Shown: piece after piece, positions 17,694 to 26,024 of the stretch
How the letters are laid out: each line of letters begins with the position of its first letter
Position numbering within the stretch: position 1 is the first letter of the stretch
Assembly: GCA_020632795.1 (NCBI GenBank)
Contig: JACKEV010000012.1
Span: forward strand, 310,001-374,000
Length of the DNA stretch: 64,000 nt
Source: Alphaproteobacteria bacterium
GTDB taxonomy: Bacteria; Myxococcota_A; UBA796; CAJQPC01
Direction of reading: 5' to 3'
The notes under the pieces: generated by a model
The model's input: only the letters and a program-made list of their open reading frames with translations
What the model was told of the DNA's origin: nothing
Databases searched by the model: none
Made by a program: the position numbers and the translations under genes

Positions 17694-17699
17694 ATTGTA
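17694..17699 (-). promoter_or_regulatory. -10-like TACAAT suggesting leaderless kinase mRNA
   Basis: On the minus strand TACAAT ends seven bases before the kinase ATG at 17686. A start site at the normal distance would fall on or next to the ATG, and no Shine-Dalgarno is present between them. No convincing -35 element is seen at 17 bp spacing, so this rests on the -10 alone. Confidence 0.35.
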
Positions 17700-17782
17700 C
17701 CCCGGTCAGATCCCGTCCTCCACGTCATCGGATCTTCCATCGAATGTCTTGTCGTGACCGTACATGTGCTTAAACCGGATCC

Positions 17783-18397
17783 GTGCGGCTGTCAGACGAT
17801 GATGTCTCCCTCCGGACGCTGGTCATCGGAGCGGACCCCCTGGCTCGCGGCGGACTCGTCGCGGCGCTGGGGGCGCACGGGGCGCTGGACATCCTCTCCC
17901 AGCTCCACCCGCTGGAGGCGCGCGGCCCGCTGCTCTCCAGCGCAGACGCCCTGCTGTGGGACCTGGGGCCTGGGGAGGGTGCGCCCGCTACGCTGCCGGA
18001 GGGGGTGCTGGCCCTCGCCTCGGCCCCCGCGCAGGCCCGTCGCGCCCTGGCGGCCGGCGCCCACGGCGTGCTCCCTCGCGCGGTCGACCCCGAGCGCATC
18101 GCGCTGGCGCTCCGGGCCATCGCCAGCGGCATGCGCCTCGTCGACGCCGCCTTCGCCAACGCCCTGCTGCCCGCGCCCGCGCCGCCGCGCGCCCTGCCCG
18201 AGCCCCTGACCCCGCGCGAGCAGGAGGTCCTGGAGGCGCTGAGCCGTGGCCTGTCCAACCGGGGCATCGCCCGCGCCCTCGGCATCAGCGAGCACACCGC
18301 GAAGTTCCACGTCAACGCGATCCTCGGTAAGCTCGACGCACGGACCCGCACCGAAGCTGTGGTCAGCGGTATCCGAGCAGGACTGCTGAGGATCTGA
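17783..18397 (+). CDS. LuxR/NarL-type transcription regulator with degenerate receiver domain
   Basis: The 204-residue protein ends in a clear LuxR-type helix-turn-helix (residues about 143-200: LTPREQEVLEALSRGLSNR, then EHTAKFHVNAI). The N-terminal 120 residues resemble a response-regulator receiver but are short and Gly/Ala-rich. D60 (ALLWDLGP) sits where the phospho-acceptor would be, while the acidic pair at the N terminus is reduced to GAD. No sensor kinase gene is adjacent; the divergent Ser/Thr kinase is a possible input. GTG 17783 is the assumed start. The stop directly abuts the ATG of the next gene, so the two are co-translated. Confidence 0.7.
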   Translation: MRLSDDDVSLRTLVIGADPLARGGLVAALGAHGALDILSQLHPLEARGPLLSSADALLWDLGPGEGAPATLPEGVLALASAPAQARRALAAGAHGVLPRAVDPERIALALRAIASGMRLVDAAFANALLPAPAPPRALPEPLTPREQEVLEALSRGLSNRGIARALGISEHTAKFHVNAILGKLDARTRTEAVVSGIRAGLLRI

Positions 18398-19477
18398 ATG
18401 ACCGTCGCGCCGCCCCCGCCCCCCCCGGAGCCCGGCTTCCCCATCCACGCCCTGCGCGCCATGATCGGCGGGGCCTCGGCCCTGGACGTGCCGCGCCTCA
18501 CCCTGACCAGCGAGGCCGACGCCGAGGGCTTCCTGGAGGGCTACGGGTTCGCCTGGTCCCAGCCGCGCCAGCGCGAGGAGCTGGAGTCCCTGCGCCGGGA
18601 CGCTCTGGCCTTCATCGAGGAGGAGCTGCTGGATCCCGGTGAGGCCATGCCGCCCGAGGTGCGGGAGGAGCAGGACGTGCGGCGCCTCCTGCTGTCTGCG
18701 TCCGGGGACACCGGGTGGACCCGGCAGCGGTGGTCCTGCGCGCTGCTGCGGGTGATGCACGTGCTCGCCCACACCCACTCCCCCCTCGACCAGCTCTACG
18801 GCCCGCTCATCCGGGCGCAGATCCGAGAGCGCTTCGAGGCCCACATCCACCGCCGGGGTGGCGCGCTGATCCTGGGCCTGGGCCCCGACGCCATCCCGCT
18901 GGTGTCCTTCGAGGTGCGGCCGTCCAAGACCGTGCGCTCGATGACCTTCAAGCTGCTCCACAAGCCCCAGAACGTGGCGACCGACATCTTCGACCGGGTG
19001 GGGGTGCGCTTCGTCACCCCCACGGTGTTCGACGCGCTGCTGGTGGTCCGCTTCCTGCGCCGCCGCAGCGTCGTGATGTTCCCGAACATCAAGCCGGCGC
19101 GCTCCCGCAACACCCTGGTGGACCTCTCCGAGGTCGAGGAGGCCCTGGACGCGCTGCGACCGCGGGTCCGCGCCGGGGAGCTGAGCGAGGCGGCCTGCCT
19201 GGACCTGCTGCGGGAGCAGGCCGCCCTCTGGCGGCGCCCCGGGGGCGAGCGGGACGACAACCCGTTCACCGACGCCGACTGGAACAGCATCCAGTTCACC
19301 TGCCGCCAGATGATCCGGGTCGGGGACGCCCTGCGCTTCTTCTTCCCCTTCGAGGTGCAGATCCTGGACGAGGCCTCCTACGCGCGGGCGGTGTCCGGGC
19401 GCGCCTCCCACGACGAGTACAAGCGGCGCCAGCGGGACGCGGTGCGGCGGCGGGTGCTGGGCCCCCTGGTGGGCTGA
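18398..19477 (+). CDS. Divergent RelA/SpoT-like nucleotidyltransferase-fold protein
   Basis: This is a 359-residue soluble protein of a family I associate, from memory and tentatively, with TIGR04552. Residues 174-206 read like a (p)ppGpp synthetase core: R174, K177, S181, K185 and K189 in an RxxKxxxSxxxK pattern, then IFDRVGVRF with D199 where the synthetase Mg2+ ligand lies. Further on, WNSIQFT (295-301) resembles the NGYQSIHT loop, FEVQIL (318-323) gives the second acid E319, and SHDEYKRR (337-344) resembles the AAHWxYK end. About 60 residues are inserted between the two halves, and the loop His becomes Gln. It could be an alarmone synthetase or a repurposed fold. No hydrolase HD domain or TGS domain is present. 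Confidence 0.5.
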   Translation: MTVAPPPPPPEPGFPIHALRAMIGGASALDVPRLTLTSEADAEGFLEGYGFAWSQPRQREELESLRRDALAFIEEELLDPGEAMPPEVREEQDVRRLLLSASGDTGWTRQRWSCALLRVMHVLAHTHSPLDQLYGPLIRAQIRERFEAHIHRRGGALILGLGPDAIPLVSFEVRPSKTVRSMTFKLLHKPQNVATDIFDRVGVRFVTPTVFDALLVVRFLRRRSVVMFPNIKPARSRNTLVDLSEVEEALDALRPRVRAGELSEAACLDLLREQAALWRRPGGERDDNPFTDADWNSIQFTCRQMIRVGDALRFFFPFEVQILDEASYARAVSGRASHDEYKRRQRDAVRRRVLGPLVG

Positions 19478-19599
19478 CCTGCCCGAACGGGGGGGCCCGG
19501 GCCTGCCCTCAAGGGCGGGATCGAACCGTCCGTCAGGTCGATGTCATCGGGATCTCCGGTGGGCACATTGATCTCGTTCATCCAGCACGGAGTCCTTCG

Positions 19600-20472
19600 A
19601 TGAGCGAGATCCTCAAGCAACTCAACCTGTCCTTCGCCGACGCCGTCGCCGCCGCCGGGCCCTCCATCGTGGGCGTGCGCTCCGGGCGCCGCATCGCCAC
19701 CGGGGTGGCCTGGGGCCCCGGCCGGGTCGTCACCAGCACCCGCGCCCTCAGCCGACGGGGCGTCCGCGTCCTCACCGCCGACGGGGAGGCCCACCCCGCG
19801 ACCATCCTGGGCTACGACGCCGGCACCGAGCTGGCCCTGCTTCAGGTGGAGGGCCTCGATCTGCCCCCGCTGCCCCACGCGGAGGCCCCGCGGGTGGGCG
19901 AGCTGGTCCTGGTGCTCGGCCGGCCGGGTGAGGGGGTGGAGGCCACCCTGGGCATGGTCAGCGCCGTGGGTGGCCCCTGGCGCACCGGCGGCGGCGGGGT
20001 CGTCGACGCCTTCCTGGAGGTGGACGGCCGGCTGCCGGGCGGCTTCTCCGGTGGGCCCCTGCTCAGCACAGGCGGCGGGCTGATCGGCGTGAACACCCGC
20101 GGCCTGCGGCCGGGCGGCGCGACCCTTCCCGCCGAGACGGTCGCCCGGGTGGTGGAGCGCCTGGCGACCCGCGGCAGCCCCCAGCGCGGCTACCTGGGCG
20201 TGGGCGTGCAGCCGGTGTCCCTGCCGGAGGGCCCCCAGCCCACCGGCCTCATCGTCACCTCGGTAGACCCCGAGGGCCCCGCCCAGGCCGGCGGGGTGCT
20301 GCTCGGCGATGTGCTCCTGCGCCTGGACGGCCAGGGCGTCGGCCAGCTCGAGGACCTGTGGGCCTGGCTGGGCGAGGCGATCGGCCGGGAGGTCGACCTG
20401 GAGGTGCTGCGGGCCGGGGAGACGGTCACCCTCAAGGTCACCCCGGTGGCCCGCAAGCGCCGCTGCGCCTGA
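19600..20472 (+). CDS. HtrA-like trypsin-fold/PDZ protein lacking the catalytic histidine
   Basis: The 290-residue protein has a DegP/HtrA-like two-barrel domain (residues about 18-190) and a C-terminal PDZ domain (about 195-285, GYLGVGVQ onwards). Two catalytic positions remain: D73 (YDAGTELAL) and S150 (GGFSGGPLL). The position of the catalytic His in the TNNHVV motif reads TSTRAL, with R48 in its place, so normal protease activity is unlikely. There is no signal peptide, so unlike most HtrA proteins it should be cytoplasmic. GGAG precedes ATG 19600 by about seven bases. It may bind peptides as a chaperone or scaffold. Confidence 0.65.
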   Translation: MSEILKQLNLSFADAVAAAGPSIVGVRSGRRIATGVAWGPGRVVTSTRALSRRGVRVLTADGEAHPATILGYDAGTELALLQVEGLDLPPLPHAEAPRVGELVLVLGRPGEGVEATLGMVSAVGGPWRTGGGGVVDAFLEVDGRLPGGFSGGPLLSTGGGLIGVNTRGLRPGGATLPAETVARVVERLATRGSPQRGYLGVGVQPVSLPEGPQPTGLIVTSVDPEGPAQAGGVLLGDVLLRLDGQGVGQLEDLWAWLGEAIGREVDLEVLRAGETVTLKVTPVARKRRCA

Positions 20473-20475
20473 CCC

Positions 20476-21726
20476 TCAGACCGCCGCCTCGGGGGGCAGG
20501 CTGAGCTTCACCGCGAGGCCGCCCCCCGGGCGATTCCATGCGGTCGCCGTGCCGCCGTGCAGCTCCAGGACCTGCCGCACGATCATCAGGCCCAGGCCCA
20601 GCCCCCCGGTGGCCTTCGCCCGGCTGCCTTCGGCCCGGAAGAAGGGCTCGAACAGGCGGGGCAGGGCCTCCTCGGGCACGCCGGGGCCCTGATCGGCCAC
20701 GGTGAGGGTGGGGCCGTCCAGGATGAGGGTCACGGTGGTGCCGGCCGGGGTGTAGCGCCCGGCGTTGCGCAGCAGGTTCCCCACCGCGCGCTGGAGCAGG
20801 GCCGGGTCGACCTCGACCTCGACGCCCTCGCCCTCGATCTCGACGGTGTGCTTGGGCAGGGGCACGGCCTCGACGACCTCGTCCACCAGGGCGCGCAGGT
20901 TCTTCCGCCGGGTGTGCAGGGTCTGCTGGCCCAGCTCCAGCCGGGAGATCTGCAGCAGCTCCCCCACCAGCCGATCGATCTCGGCGACGTCGCCCTCCAT
21001 CGCGGCCACCCGCTTCTCGGAGACCCCGGCGTCCCGCAGCAGCTCCATCTCCAGCCGCAGGCGGGTGAGGGGGGTGCGCAGCTCGTGGGAGATGCCCGCC
21101 ATCAGCTCCTTCTCGCGGCGCAGCATGCCCTCGACCCGGTCGACCATGGTGTTGAAGCTGCGGGCGGCGGCGGCCAGCTCAGGGGGGCTCGCGACCTCCA
21201 GCCGGTGGGAGAGGTCGCCCTCGGCGATGCGCTCCATCGCGGCCTGGGCGGTGCGCAGGGGGCGGGTGGCCCGGCCGGCGACCCACACCGCCACGCCGGT
21301 GACCCCCAGCGCGATGATCAGGAGCGCGAGCGCGCCCCGGCGCCCCGGGCGGTCCAGGTCCAGGTCCCGCTCCACGATGACCCAGCCCGAGCGTGCCCGC
21401 ACCGCGATCCAGTTGCGGGGGCCGCGGTGGTAGACCACCTCCCGGCCACGGATGGTGCGACGGTCCACCGCGTCGGGGTGCCCCGGCGGGGGTGGGGGCG
21501 GGGCCTCCTCGACCCGGATGCGCAGGTCCAGCTCGCCCTCCAGGACGTCCGGGTCGACGCCCTCGTCGATCTTGTGGGCCACGTACATGGACTGGCGCAT
21601 GTAGTCCTGGAAGACCTCCCGGGTGAGGGGGCGCAGCACCGCACGCCCGGTGATGGCCCAGGCCAGCCCCAGGGTGACCGTGACCAGCAGGACGATGGCC
21701 AGGGTCAGGCGCAGCCGCAGGCTCAC
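20476..21726 (-). CDS. Membrane sensor histidine kinase
   Basis: The 416-residue protein has two transmembrane helices (about residues 7-27 and 132-152) flanking a periplasmic sensor of about 105 residues rich in Pro/Asp/Arg. A HAMP domain (about 153-205) and HisKA domain with phospho-acceptor H214 (GISHELRTPL) follow. The ATPase domain has the N box (N317, N321), DQGPGV G1 box and GLGLGL G2 box. It is EnvZ/CpxA-like in layout. GTG 21726 overlaps the response-regulator stop by four bases (GTGA), so the pair is translationally coupled. The stimulus is unknown. Confidence 0.9.
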   Translation of the reverse strand: MSLRLRLTLAIVLLVTVTLGLAWAITGRAVLRPLTREVFQDYMRQSMYVAHKIDEGVDPDVLEGELDLRIRVEEAPPPPPPGHPDAVDRRTIRGREVVYHRGPRNWIAVRARSGWVIVERDLDLDRPGRRGALALLIIALGVTGVAVWVAGRATRPLRTAQAAMERIAEGDLSHRLEVASPPELAAAARSFNTMVDRVEGMLRREKELMAGISHELRTPLTRLRLEMELLRDAGVSEKRVAAMEGDVAEIDRLVGELLQISRLELGQQTLHTRRKNLRALVDEVVEAVPLPKHTVEIEGEGVEVEVDPALLQRAVGNLLRNAGRYTPAGTTVTLILDGPTLTVADQGPGVPEEALPRLFEPFFRAEGSRAKATGGLGLGLMIVRQVLELHGGTATAWNRPGGGLAVKLSLPPEAAV

Positions 21727-22433
21727 GCCGGATCCCGGGGGACCGAGTAGCCCACCCCCCGCACGGTCTTGATGAAGGTCGGGCTCTTGGGGTCGTCGCC
21801 GAGCTTGCGGCGGATGTGGCTGACGTGCACGTCCACCGAGCGGTCGAAGGCCGCGAACTCCTCGCCCCGGGCCAGCTCCATCAGGCGCTCCCGGGGGATG
21901 ACCCGGCCGGCGTTGGCCACCAGGGCGCGCAGGATCTCGAACTCGGTGGTGGTGAGGTCCACCAGCTCGCCGTCGAGGTGCACGGCGCGGCGGTCCGGGT
22001 CCACGGTGATGGGCCCGGCGCGCAGGACTTGATCCTCGAGGGTGGCGGGGCTGGTCCGGCGCAGCACCGCCTGGATGCGGGCCAGCAGCTCGCGGGGGTT
22101 GAAGGGCTTGGGCAGGTAGTCGTCGGCCCCCAGCTCCAACCCCACGATGCGGTCGAAGTCGTCGCCCCGGGCGGTCAGCATGATGACCGGCAGGGTGGAG
22201 CCCGCCCGCAGCTCCCTGCAGACCTGGAAGCCGTCCTTGCCCGGCATCATCACGTCCAGCACGACCAGGTCCACGCCGCCCGCGCGCAGGCGCTCCAGCC
22301 CGGCCTCGCCGTCGGGGGCGGTCTCCACGTCGAAGCCCCGCCCGCCGAGGTACTCGGCCAGCAGCTCGCGGATGCGGGCGTCGTCGTCGATGACCAGGAT
22401 GCGCTGCACGAGGGCCTCCGCCAGCCGGGACAC
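21723..22433 (-). CDS. OmpR/PhoB-family response regulator
   Basis: The 236-residue protein has a receiver domain (residues about 11-125) with the D16-D18 acidic cluster, phospho-acceptor D60 (VVLDVMMPG) and K109. The C-terminal winged helix (about 135-232) carries the RGEEFAAFDRSVDVHVSHIR recognition region and ends VRGVGYSV. It should bind direct-repeat DNA sites once phosphorylated by the coupled histidine kinase. The start is taken as GTG 22433; a GTG eight codons later (before RILVID) is a reasonable alternative. Confidence 0.9.
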   Translation of the reverse strand: MSRLAEALVQRILVIDDDARIRELLAEYLGGRGFDVETAPDGEAGLERLRAGGVDLVVLDVMMPGKDGFQVCRELRAGSTLPVIMLTARGDDFDRIVGLELGADDYLPKPFNPRELLARIQAVLRRTSPATLEDQVLRAGPITVDPDRRAVHLDGELVDLTTTEFEILRALVANAGRVIPRERLMELARGEEFAAFDRSVDVHVSHIRRKLGDDPKSPTFIKTVRGVGYSVPRDPA

Positions 22434-22526
22434 CCTGAGCCTATCGCGTCCGGCCCGAGCGGGGCGTGAAGCGCGGCCGAAGGACGGTGAGGGTGTGTGA
22501 AGGAGTGTGAACGCGCCGCCGGCCGC

Positions 22527-24104
22527 CTACTCGCAGGTGTCCGGCAGGGGCGCGTAGCTCACGATGACGCTGTCGCCGACCACCGGCGCGATGTTGTCCT
22601 CGAAGCGCAGCACCTGCTCCTCGGCGATGTAGGTCCACCCGGTGTCCCGCTCGACCCCCCGGAGCTGCACCACGATGGACGAGGGGACCGGCGCCTGGCT
22701 CAGCGGGAAGATGGTGCGCGCCCGCAGGGTGGTGGCGTCGGCGATGTTCCGCAGCGTGCCGCCGTAGTCTCCCGCGCAGATCGAGCCGACCTCGCCGCCG
22801 TTGCGCTCGATGGCCTGGGTGTAGCGCACCGCGCCGGTCGCGGACTCGCAGCCGTTCGGGGCGTCCCCCACCAGCCCGTGCAGGAGGAGCTGGCTGGGGC
22901 GGTCGAGCTGGGCCTCCAGAGCCGCCAGCGCGTCGGAGGTGGTGTCGCTGGACTGGTCGTCTCGGGCGCTGAGCAGCACCACGCCGAGCGCGGCGGGATC
23001 CCGCAGCAGGCCCTCGTTGCAGCCGCCCGTCCCGGTCTCGGACAGGGCCAGCTCACCCAGGCTGAACAGCTCGTCGGAGAGGCTGTGGCTGCTGCCGGTG
23101 GTCTGGGCCGCGAAGATGGAGAGCTGGGTGTTGCTGGGCGTGGTCTCGTCGAAGAACAGCGGGTCGCCGAGCACGCAGCCGTCCTCGGCGACGACCGCCG
23201 CCACGCGGTAGGCGGCGTTCTCCCGCCGGAGCTGGTCGGTGAGGTAGGCCAGGTCGCCCCGGAGCTGGGTCAGGTAGCCGGAGGTCCCGCTGCCCGCGTC
23301 GACCAGGAACAGGAAGTCGACGTCCGCGGCGGTGCGGAAGGTGTCCTCGACCAGCCCGGAGGTCGTGCCCGTGCCCGAGAAGGCGCGCTCCACCGCCTCG
23401 TGCACCGGGTCGTCACTGTTGACCCGCAGCTCCGCGGTGACGGAGTCCTCGGTGGTGGGGGTGTAGGCCACCTGCACGCTCACCGAGCCCGACGGTGCGA
23501 GGGTCCAGGGCAGGGTGCCGTTCTCGGTGGGCATGAGGTCCAGGGCGAACGCCGCGTCGCCGGTGAGCTGCACCGCCCCGATCTCCAGCGGGCCGGTGCC
23601 GGTGTTGGTCATGGTGACCGCGGCGCTGGCGTCGCAGCCCAGGGGAATGTCCCCGAAGGCGACGTCGGACGCGGGGGCGAGGGTGAGCTGCGGTCCCTCG
23701 GCCTGGCCGGTGAGCGCGATGCTGATCTCGGGCTGGTCGGGGTCGTTGGTGCGCAGCAGCACGGTGTCGCTGTGCACGCCCGGGGTGAGCGGCCCGTAGC
23801 CCAGGCCCACCGGGATGGCCTCGCCCGAGGCGATGGACGAGGACGGCAGAGAGACGACGGCGAAGGGGCTGCTCTCCCCGAGCACGGCCAGCTCCTGGAT
23901 GAGCAGCACGCCTCGGCCGACGTTGCGGATGGTGAACGAGCCCTCGGCGTCGGCGGAGCTGTCCAGCGGGAGGGTCCCGAAGTCGATGGAGAGGGGCTCG
24001 ACGAGGGCCTGGGGGTCTCCGGCGCCCGAGTCGGAGGGCACGCCGTCGTTGGCGTCCCCCCCGCCCGTGCACGCCAGGAGGACAAGCGCGGTGGTGATGG
24101 TCAT
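22527..24104 (-). CDS. Choice-of-anchor-D lipoprotein with degenerate vWA domain
   Basis: The 525-residue product starts with a very short signal and lipobox (LVLLAC, Cys12). Residues about 35-140 and 145-245 are two choice-of-anchor-D/ASH-like immunoglobulin modules (LSIDFGTLPL, SDVAFGDIPLGCDA). Residues about 250-440 align with the vWA domains of the paralogues downstream, but the metal-site motif DxSxS has become DAGSG (LFLVDAGSG), so MIDAS metal binding is probably lost. The C-terminal beta domain (VQLRGVERDTGWTY) is shared with the cluster. On the minus strand a TAGATT hexamer about 26-30 bases upstream of the ATG could be a -10 element. It is the last of five related minus-strand genes. 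Confidence 0.7.
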   Translation of the reverse strand: MTITTALVLLACTGGGDANDGVPSDSGAGDPQALVEPLSIDFGTLPLDSSADAEGSFTIRNVGRGVLLIQELAVLGESSPFAVVSLPSSSIASGEAIPVGLGYGPLTPGVHSDTVLLRTNDPDQPEISIALTGQAEGPQLTLAPASDVAFGDIPLGCDASAAVTMTNTGTGPLEIGAVQLTGDAAFALDLMPTENGTLPWTLAPSGSVSVQVAYTPTTEDSVTAELRVNSDDPVHEAVERAFSGTGTTSGLVEDTFRTAADVDFLFLVDAGSGTSGYLTQLRGDLAYLTDQLRRENAAYRVAAVVAEDGCVLGDPLFFDETTPSNTQLSIFAAQTTGSSHSLSDELFSLGELALSETGTGGCNEGLLRDPAALGVVLLSARDDQSSDTTSDALAALEAQLDRPSQLLLHGLVGDAPNGCESATGAVRYTQAIERNGGEVGSICAGDYGGTLRNIADATTLRARTIFPLSQAPVPSSIVVQLRGVERDTGWTYIAEEQVLRFEDNIAPVVGDSVIVSYAPLPDTCE

Positions 24105-24174
24105 GGGGTGCGTGGTTCCTGGGTCGGTAGGGGAATCTACACGATCCGGCCAGCGCTCGCGCCCCTGAAGCAGC

Positions 24175-24201
24175 GCGGGCGGCCCACTGGGAGCCGCCCG
24201 C
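24175..24201 (-). terminator. GC-rich hairpin after the vWA lipoprotein gene
   Basis: This is a perfect nine-base stem (GCGGGCGGC/GCCGCCCGC) with a nine-base loop, 20 bases past the stop at 24221 on the minus strand. There is no U-tract, so it may slow or stabilise transcripts instead of acting as a full intrinsic terminator. Confidence 0.4.
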
Positions 24202-24220
24202 GGTCACGCAGCGCGCGAGG

Positions 24221-25825
24221 CTACTGCTCGCAGTCGCCCATCATGGCGTAGTCGATCTCGATGACGGAGCCGCCCTCGGGGACGTAGTCGGTCTCGAAGA
24301 CGACGGCGTTGTCGACCTCGTTGTACTCCCATCCGGTGTTGACCTGGATGCCGTCGACGACGACGACGATGGTCTGGGGGACGGGGATGTCGGAGAGCTC
24401 GAAGCTGGTGAGGTCGGCGGCGGAGCCCTCTGCGAGGGCCTCGAGGTGAGCGCCGAAGTCGGTGGCGCAGATGGACAGGAACAGGCCGCCGGTGGCGACG
24501 GTGGCCTCGTAGAGGCCGGTTCCGGCGGAGGCGGAGCCGCAGCCGGTGGGGTAGTCGCCAGCGATGGCGTGGATGATGACGTCGTCGGGGTTGGACTTCA
24601 TGCTCTGGAAGAGCGAGACGTAGTAGCTGTAGGGGTTGACGGACTGCTCGGGCTCGTCGGTGACGCCCGTGAGGGCGAGGGTGGCGTCCTCGCGGTAGAA
24701 GCCCTCGTTGCAGCCGCCGGAGCCGATGTTGGAGGAGGAGAGGGCGGCTTCGAGGAGCATGAAGGCGCGCTCGGTGTTTGCGCCGTAGGAGCCGTGGAGC
24801 ATGGTGGAGAAGTGGGACTGCTGGTCGGCCTCGGACATGGAGCTGTCGATGTAGTTCTCCTGTCCGTTGAAGCAGCCGTTGTCGGCGGTGACGACGGCGA
24901 CGTGGTAGTCGGCGTCCATGCCGGCCAGCGTGGTGACGAAGGAGGTGAAGTTGTTCTCGACGTTCACCAGGTCGTCGGACATGGAGCAGGACCAGTCGAC
25001 GGCGAAGAGGATGTCGGTGGCGCCGTTGATGGGCTGCTCGAAGACGTCGGTGTTCTCACCGAAGAGGACGCCGTTTCCGGTCTGGATGGCCATGGCGGTG
25101 GGTGTGGCCGGGTCGTTGGAGAAGACCGAGGTGTAGGCGATGTCCTGGTACTCGTCGAGGGGCTCGTAGTCTACCCAGACCTCGGTGTACTCGCCGGGCT
25201 CGAGGGTCCAGGGCAGCTCACCGTTGACGTCGAACATGTCGTCGAACAGGAAGTCGGTGGAGCCGGTGTTGAAGTCGAAGCCATCGACGATGAGGGTGTC
25301 GTTGCCGATGTTGGAGATGGTGAGGACCTGCTGGTTGTCGCAGCCGATGTAGAGGGTGCCGAAGTCGAACTCAGCGGGGGAGACGTTGATGATGGGGGCG
25401 ATGCCGTCACCCAGGAGCAGCACCTCGACCACGGACTCGTCGGGGTCGTCGGACTGGACGAGGACCGTGCCGCTGTTGGAGGCGGCGGTCTCGGGGGAGA
25501 AGGTCACCACGAAGGTGGTCGCCTGGCCGGGGGGCACGAGCACGGAGCCGATGGCGCCGACCTCGAAGGGGGTCTCCGGGTCTTCCAGGGTGATGGCCTG
25601 GATGTGCAGGTCGCCCTCGCCCTCGTTGGTGATGGTCACCACCTCGGAGAGGCTCGCGCCGTCGCCCACCGCGAGGGGGCCGAAGTCGATCTCGAGAGGA
25701 TTGACCGCGATGTCGGGGACATCGTCGTCGGTGATCTCATCGTTGTCGTTCTTCGTCTCTTCAATCACGTACTCGCTGCAACCGACGGCAGCGAAGACGG
25801 TCAGCAACAGAGCAGTGACGCGCAT
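24221..25825 (-). CDS. Choice-of-anchor-D / vWA lipoprotein (duplicated copy A)
   Basis: The 534-residue product has a signal peptide ending AAVGC, an Asn/Asp-rich linker, two anchor-D modules (DIAVNPLEIDFGPLAVG; SPAEFDFGTLYIGC), then a vWA domain with an intact MIDAS start (AVDWSCSMSDD). The C-terminal beta domain begins near IPVPQTIVVVVDG. Such proteins are probably displayed on the cell surface and bind partners in a metal-dependent way. GGAGACCCACC precedes ATG 25825. From the DIAVNPLEI segment to the end the protein is identical to the product of 26025-27632; only the signal peptide and linker differ. It has an ECF41-like promoter at 25895-25924. Confidence 0.8.
   Translation of the reverse strand: MRVTALLLTVFAAVGCSEYVIEETKNDNDEITDDDVPDIAVNPLEIDFGPLAVGDGASLSEVVTITNEGEGDLHIQAITLEDPETPFEVGAIGSVLVPPGQATTFVVTFSPETAASNSGTVLVQSDDPDESVVEVLLLGDGIAPIINVSPAEFDFGTLYIGCDNQQVLTISNIGNDTLIVDGFDFNTGSTDFLFDDMFDVNGELPWTLEPGEYTEVWVDYEPLDEYQDIAYTSVFSNDPATPTAMAIQTGNGVLFGENTDVFEQPINGATDILFAVDWSCSMSDDLVNVENNFTSFVTTLAGMDADYHVAVVTADNGCFNGQENYIDSSMSEADQQSHFSTMLHGSYGANTERAFMLLEAALSSSNIGSGGCNEGFYREDATLALTGVTDEPEQSVNPYSYYVSLFQSMKSNPDDVIIHAIAGDYPTGCGSASAGTGLYEATVATGGLFLSICATDFGAHLEALAEGSAADLTSFELSDIPVPQTIVVVVDGIQVNTGWEYNEVDNAVVFETDYVPEGGSVIEIDYAMMGDCEQ
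24226..25717. repeat. 1492-bp direct repeat, unit A
   Basis: By eye this segment matches 26030-27521 base for base at a constant offset of 1804. The match starts at GCTCGCAGTCGCCC just inside the stop codons and ends at GATGTCGGG in the linker after the lipobox. No mismatch was found in the lines compared, and the translations in all inspected frames are the same. Confidence 0.9.
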
Positions 25826-25894
25826 GGTGGGTCTCCTGGACGAAAATAGAATGGGGCGGCCTCGCAAACTGCGAGTTGGGACGATGGCGCCAGT

Positions 25895-25924
25895 GTATAC
25901 GCGAGGTCCCAGGGTCGTGTGACA
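25895..25924 (-). promoter_or_regulatory. ECF41-like promoter TGTCACA-N16-CGTATAC
   Basis: On the minus strand TGTCACA (25918-25924) is followed after exactly 16 bases by CGTATAC (25895-25901), 70 bases upstream of the start at 25825. Spacing and both boxes match three other sites in this window and the TGTCACA-N16-CGTC/A pattern known for ECF41 sigma factors. Confidence 0.6.
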
Positions 25925-25979
25925 AAAAAGATCAGGAAACCCGTATTGTGGAGCTTGCCCGAGCCCAGGAGGCGGATCA

Positions 25980-26012
25980 GCCGGGCCCGGAGCGATCTCC
26001 CGCGGGCCCGGC
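25980..26012 (-). terminator. GC-rich hairpin after copy B gene
   Basis: A nine-base stem (GCCGGGCCC/GGGCCCGGC) with a 15-base loop lies 12 bases past the stop at 26025. A T6 tract on the minus strand (25925-25930) is 50 bases further on, too far to form a classic intrinsic terminator. Confidence 0.35.
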
Positions 26013-26024
26013 GCGTTGGCGGGC

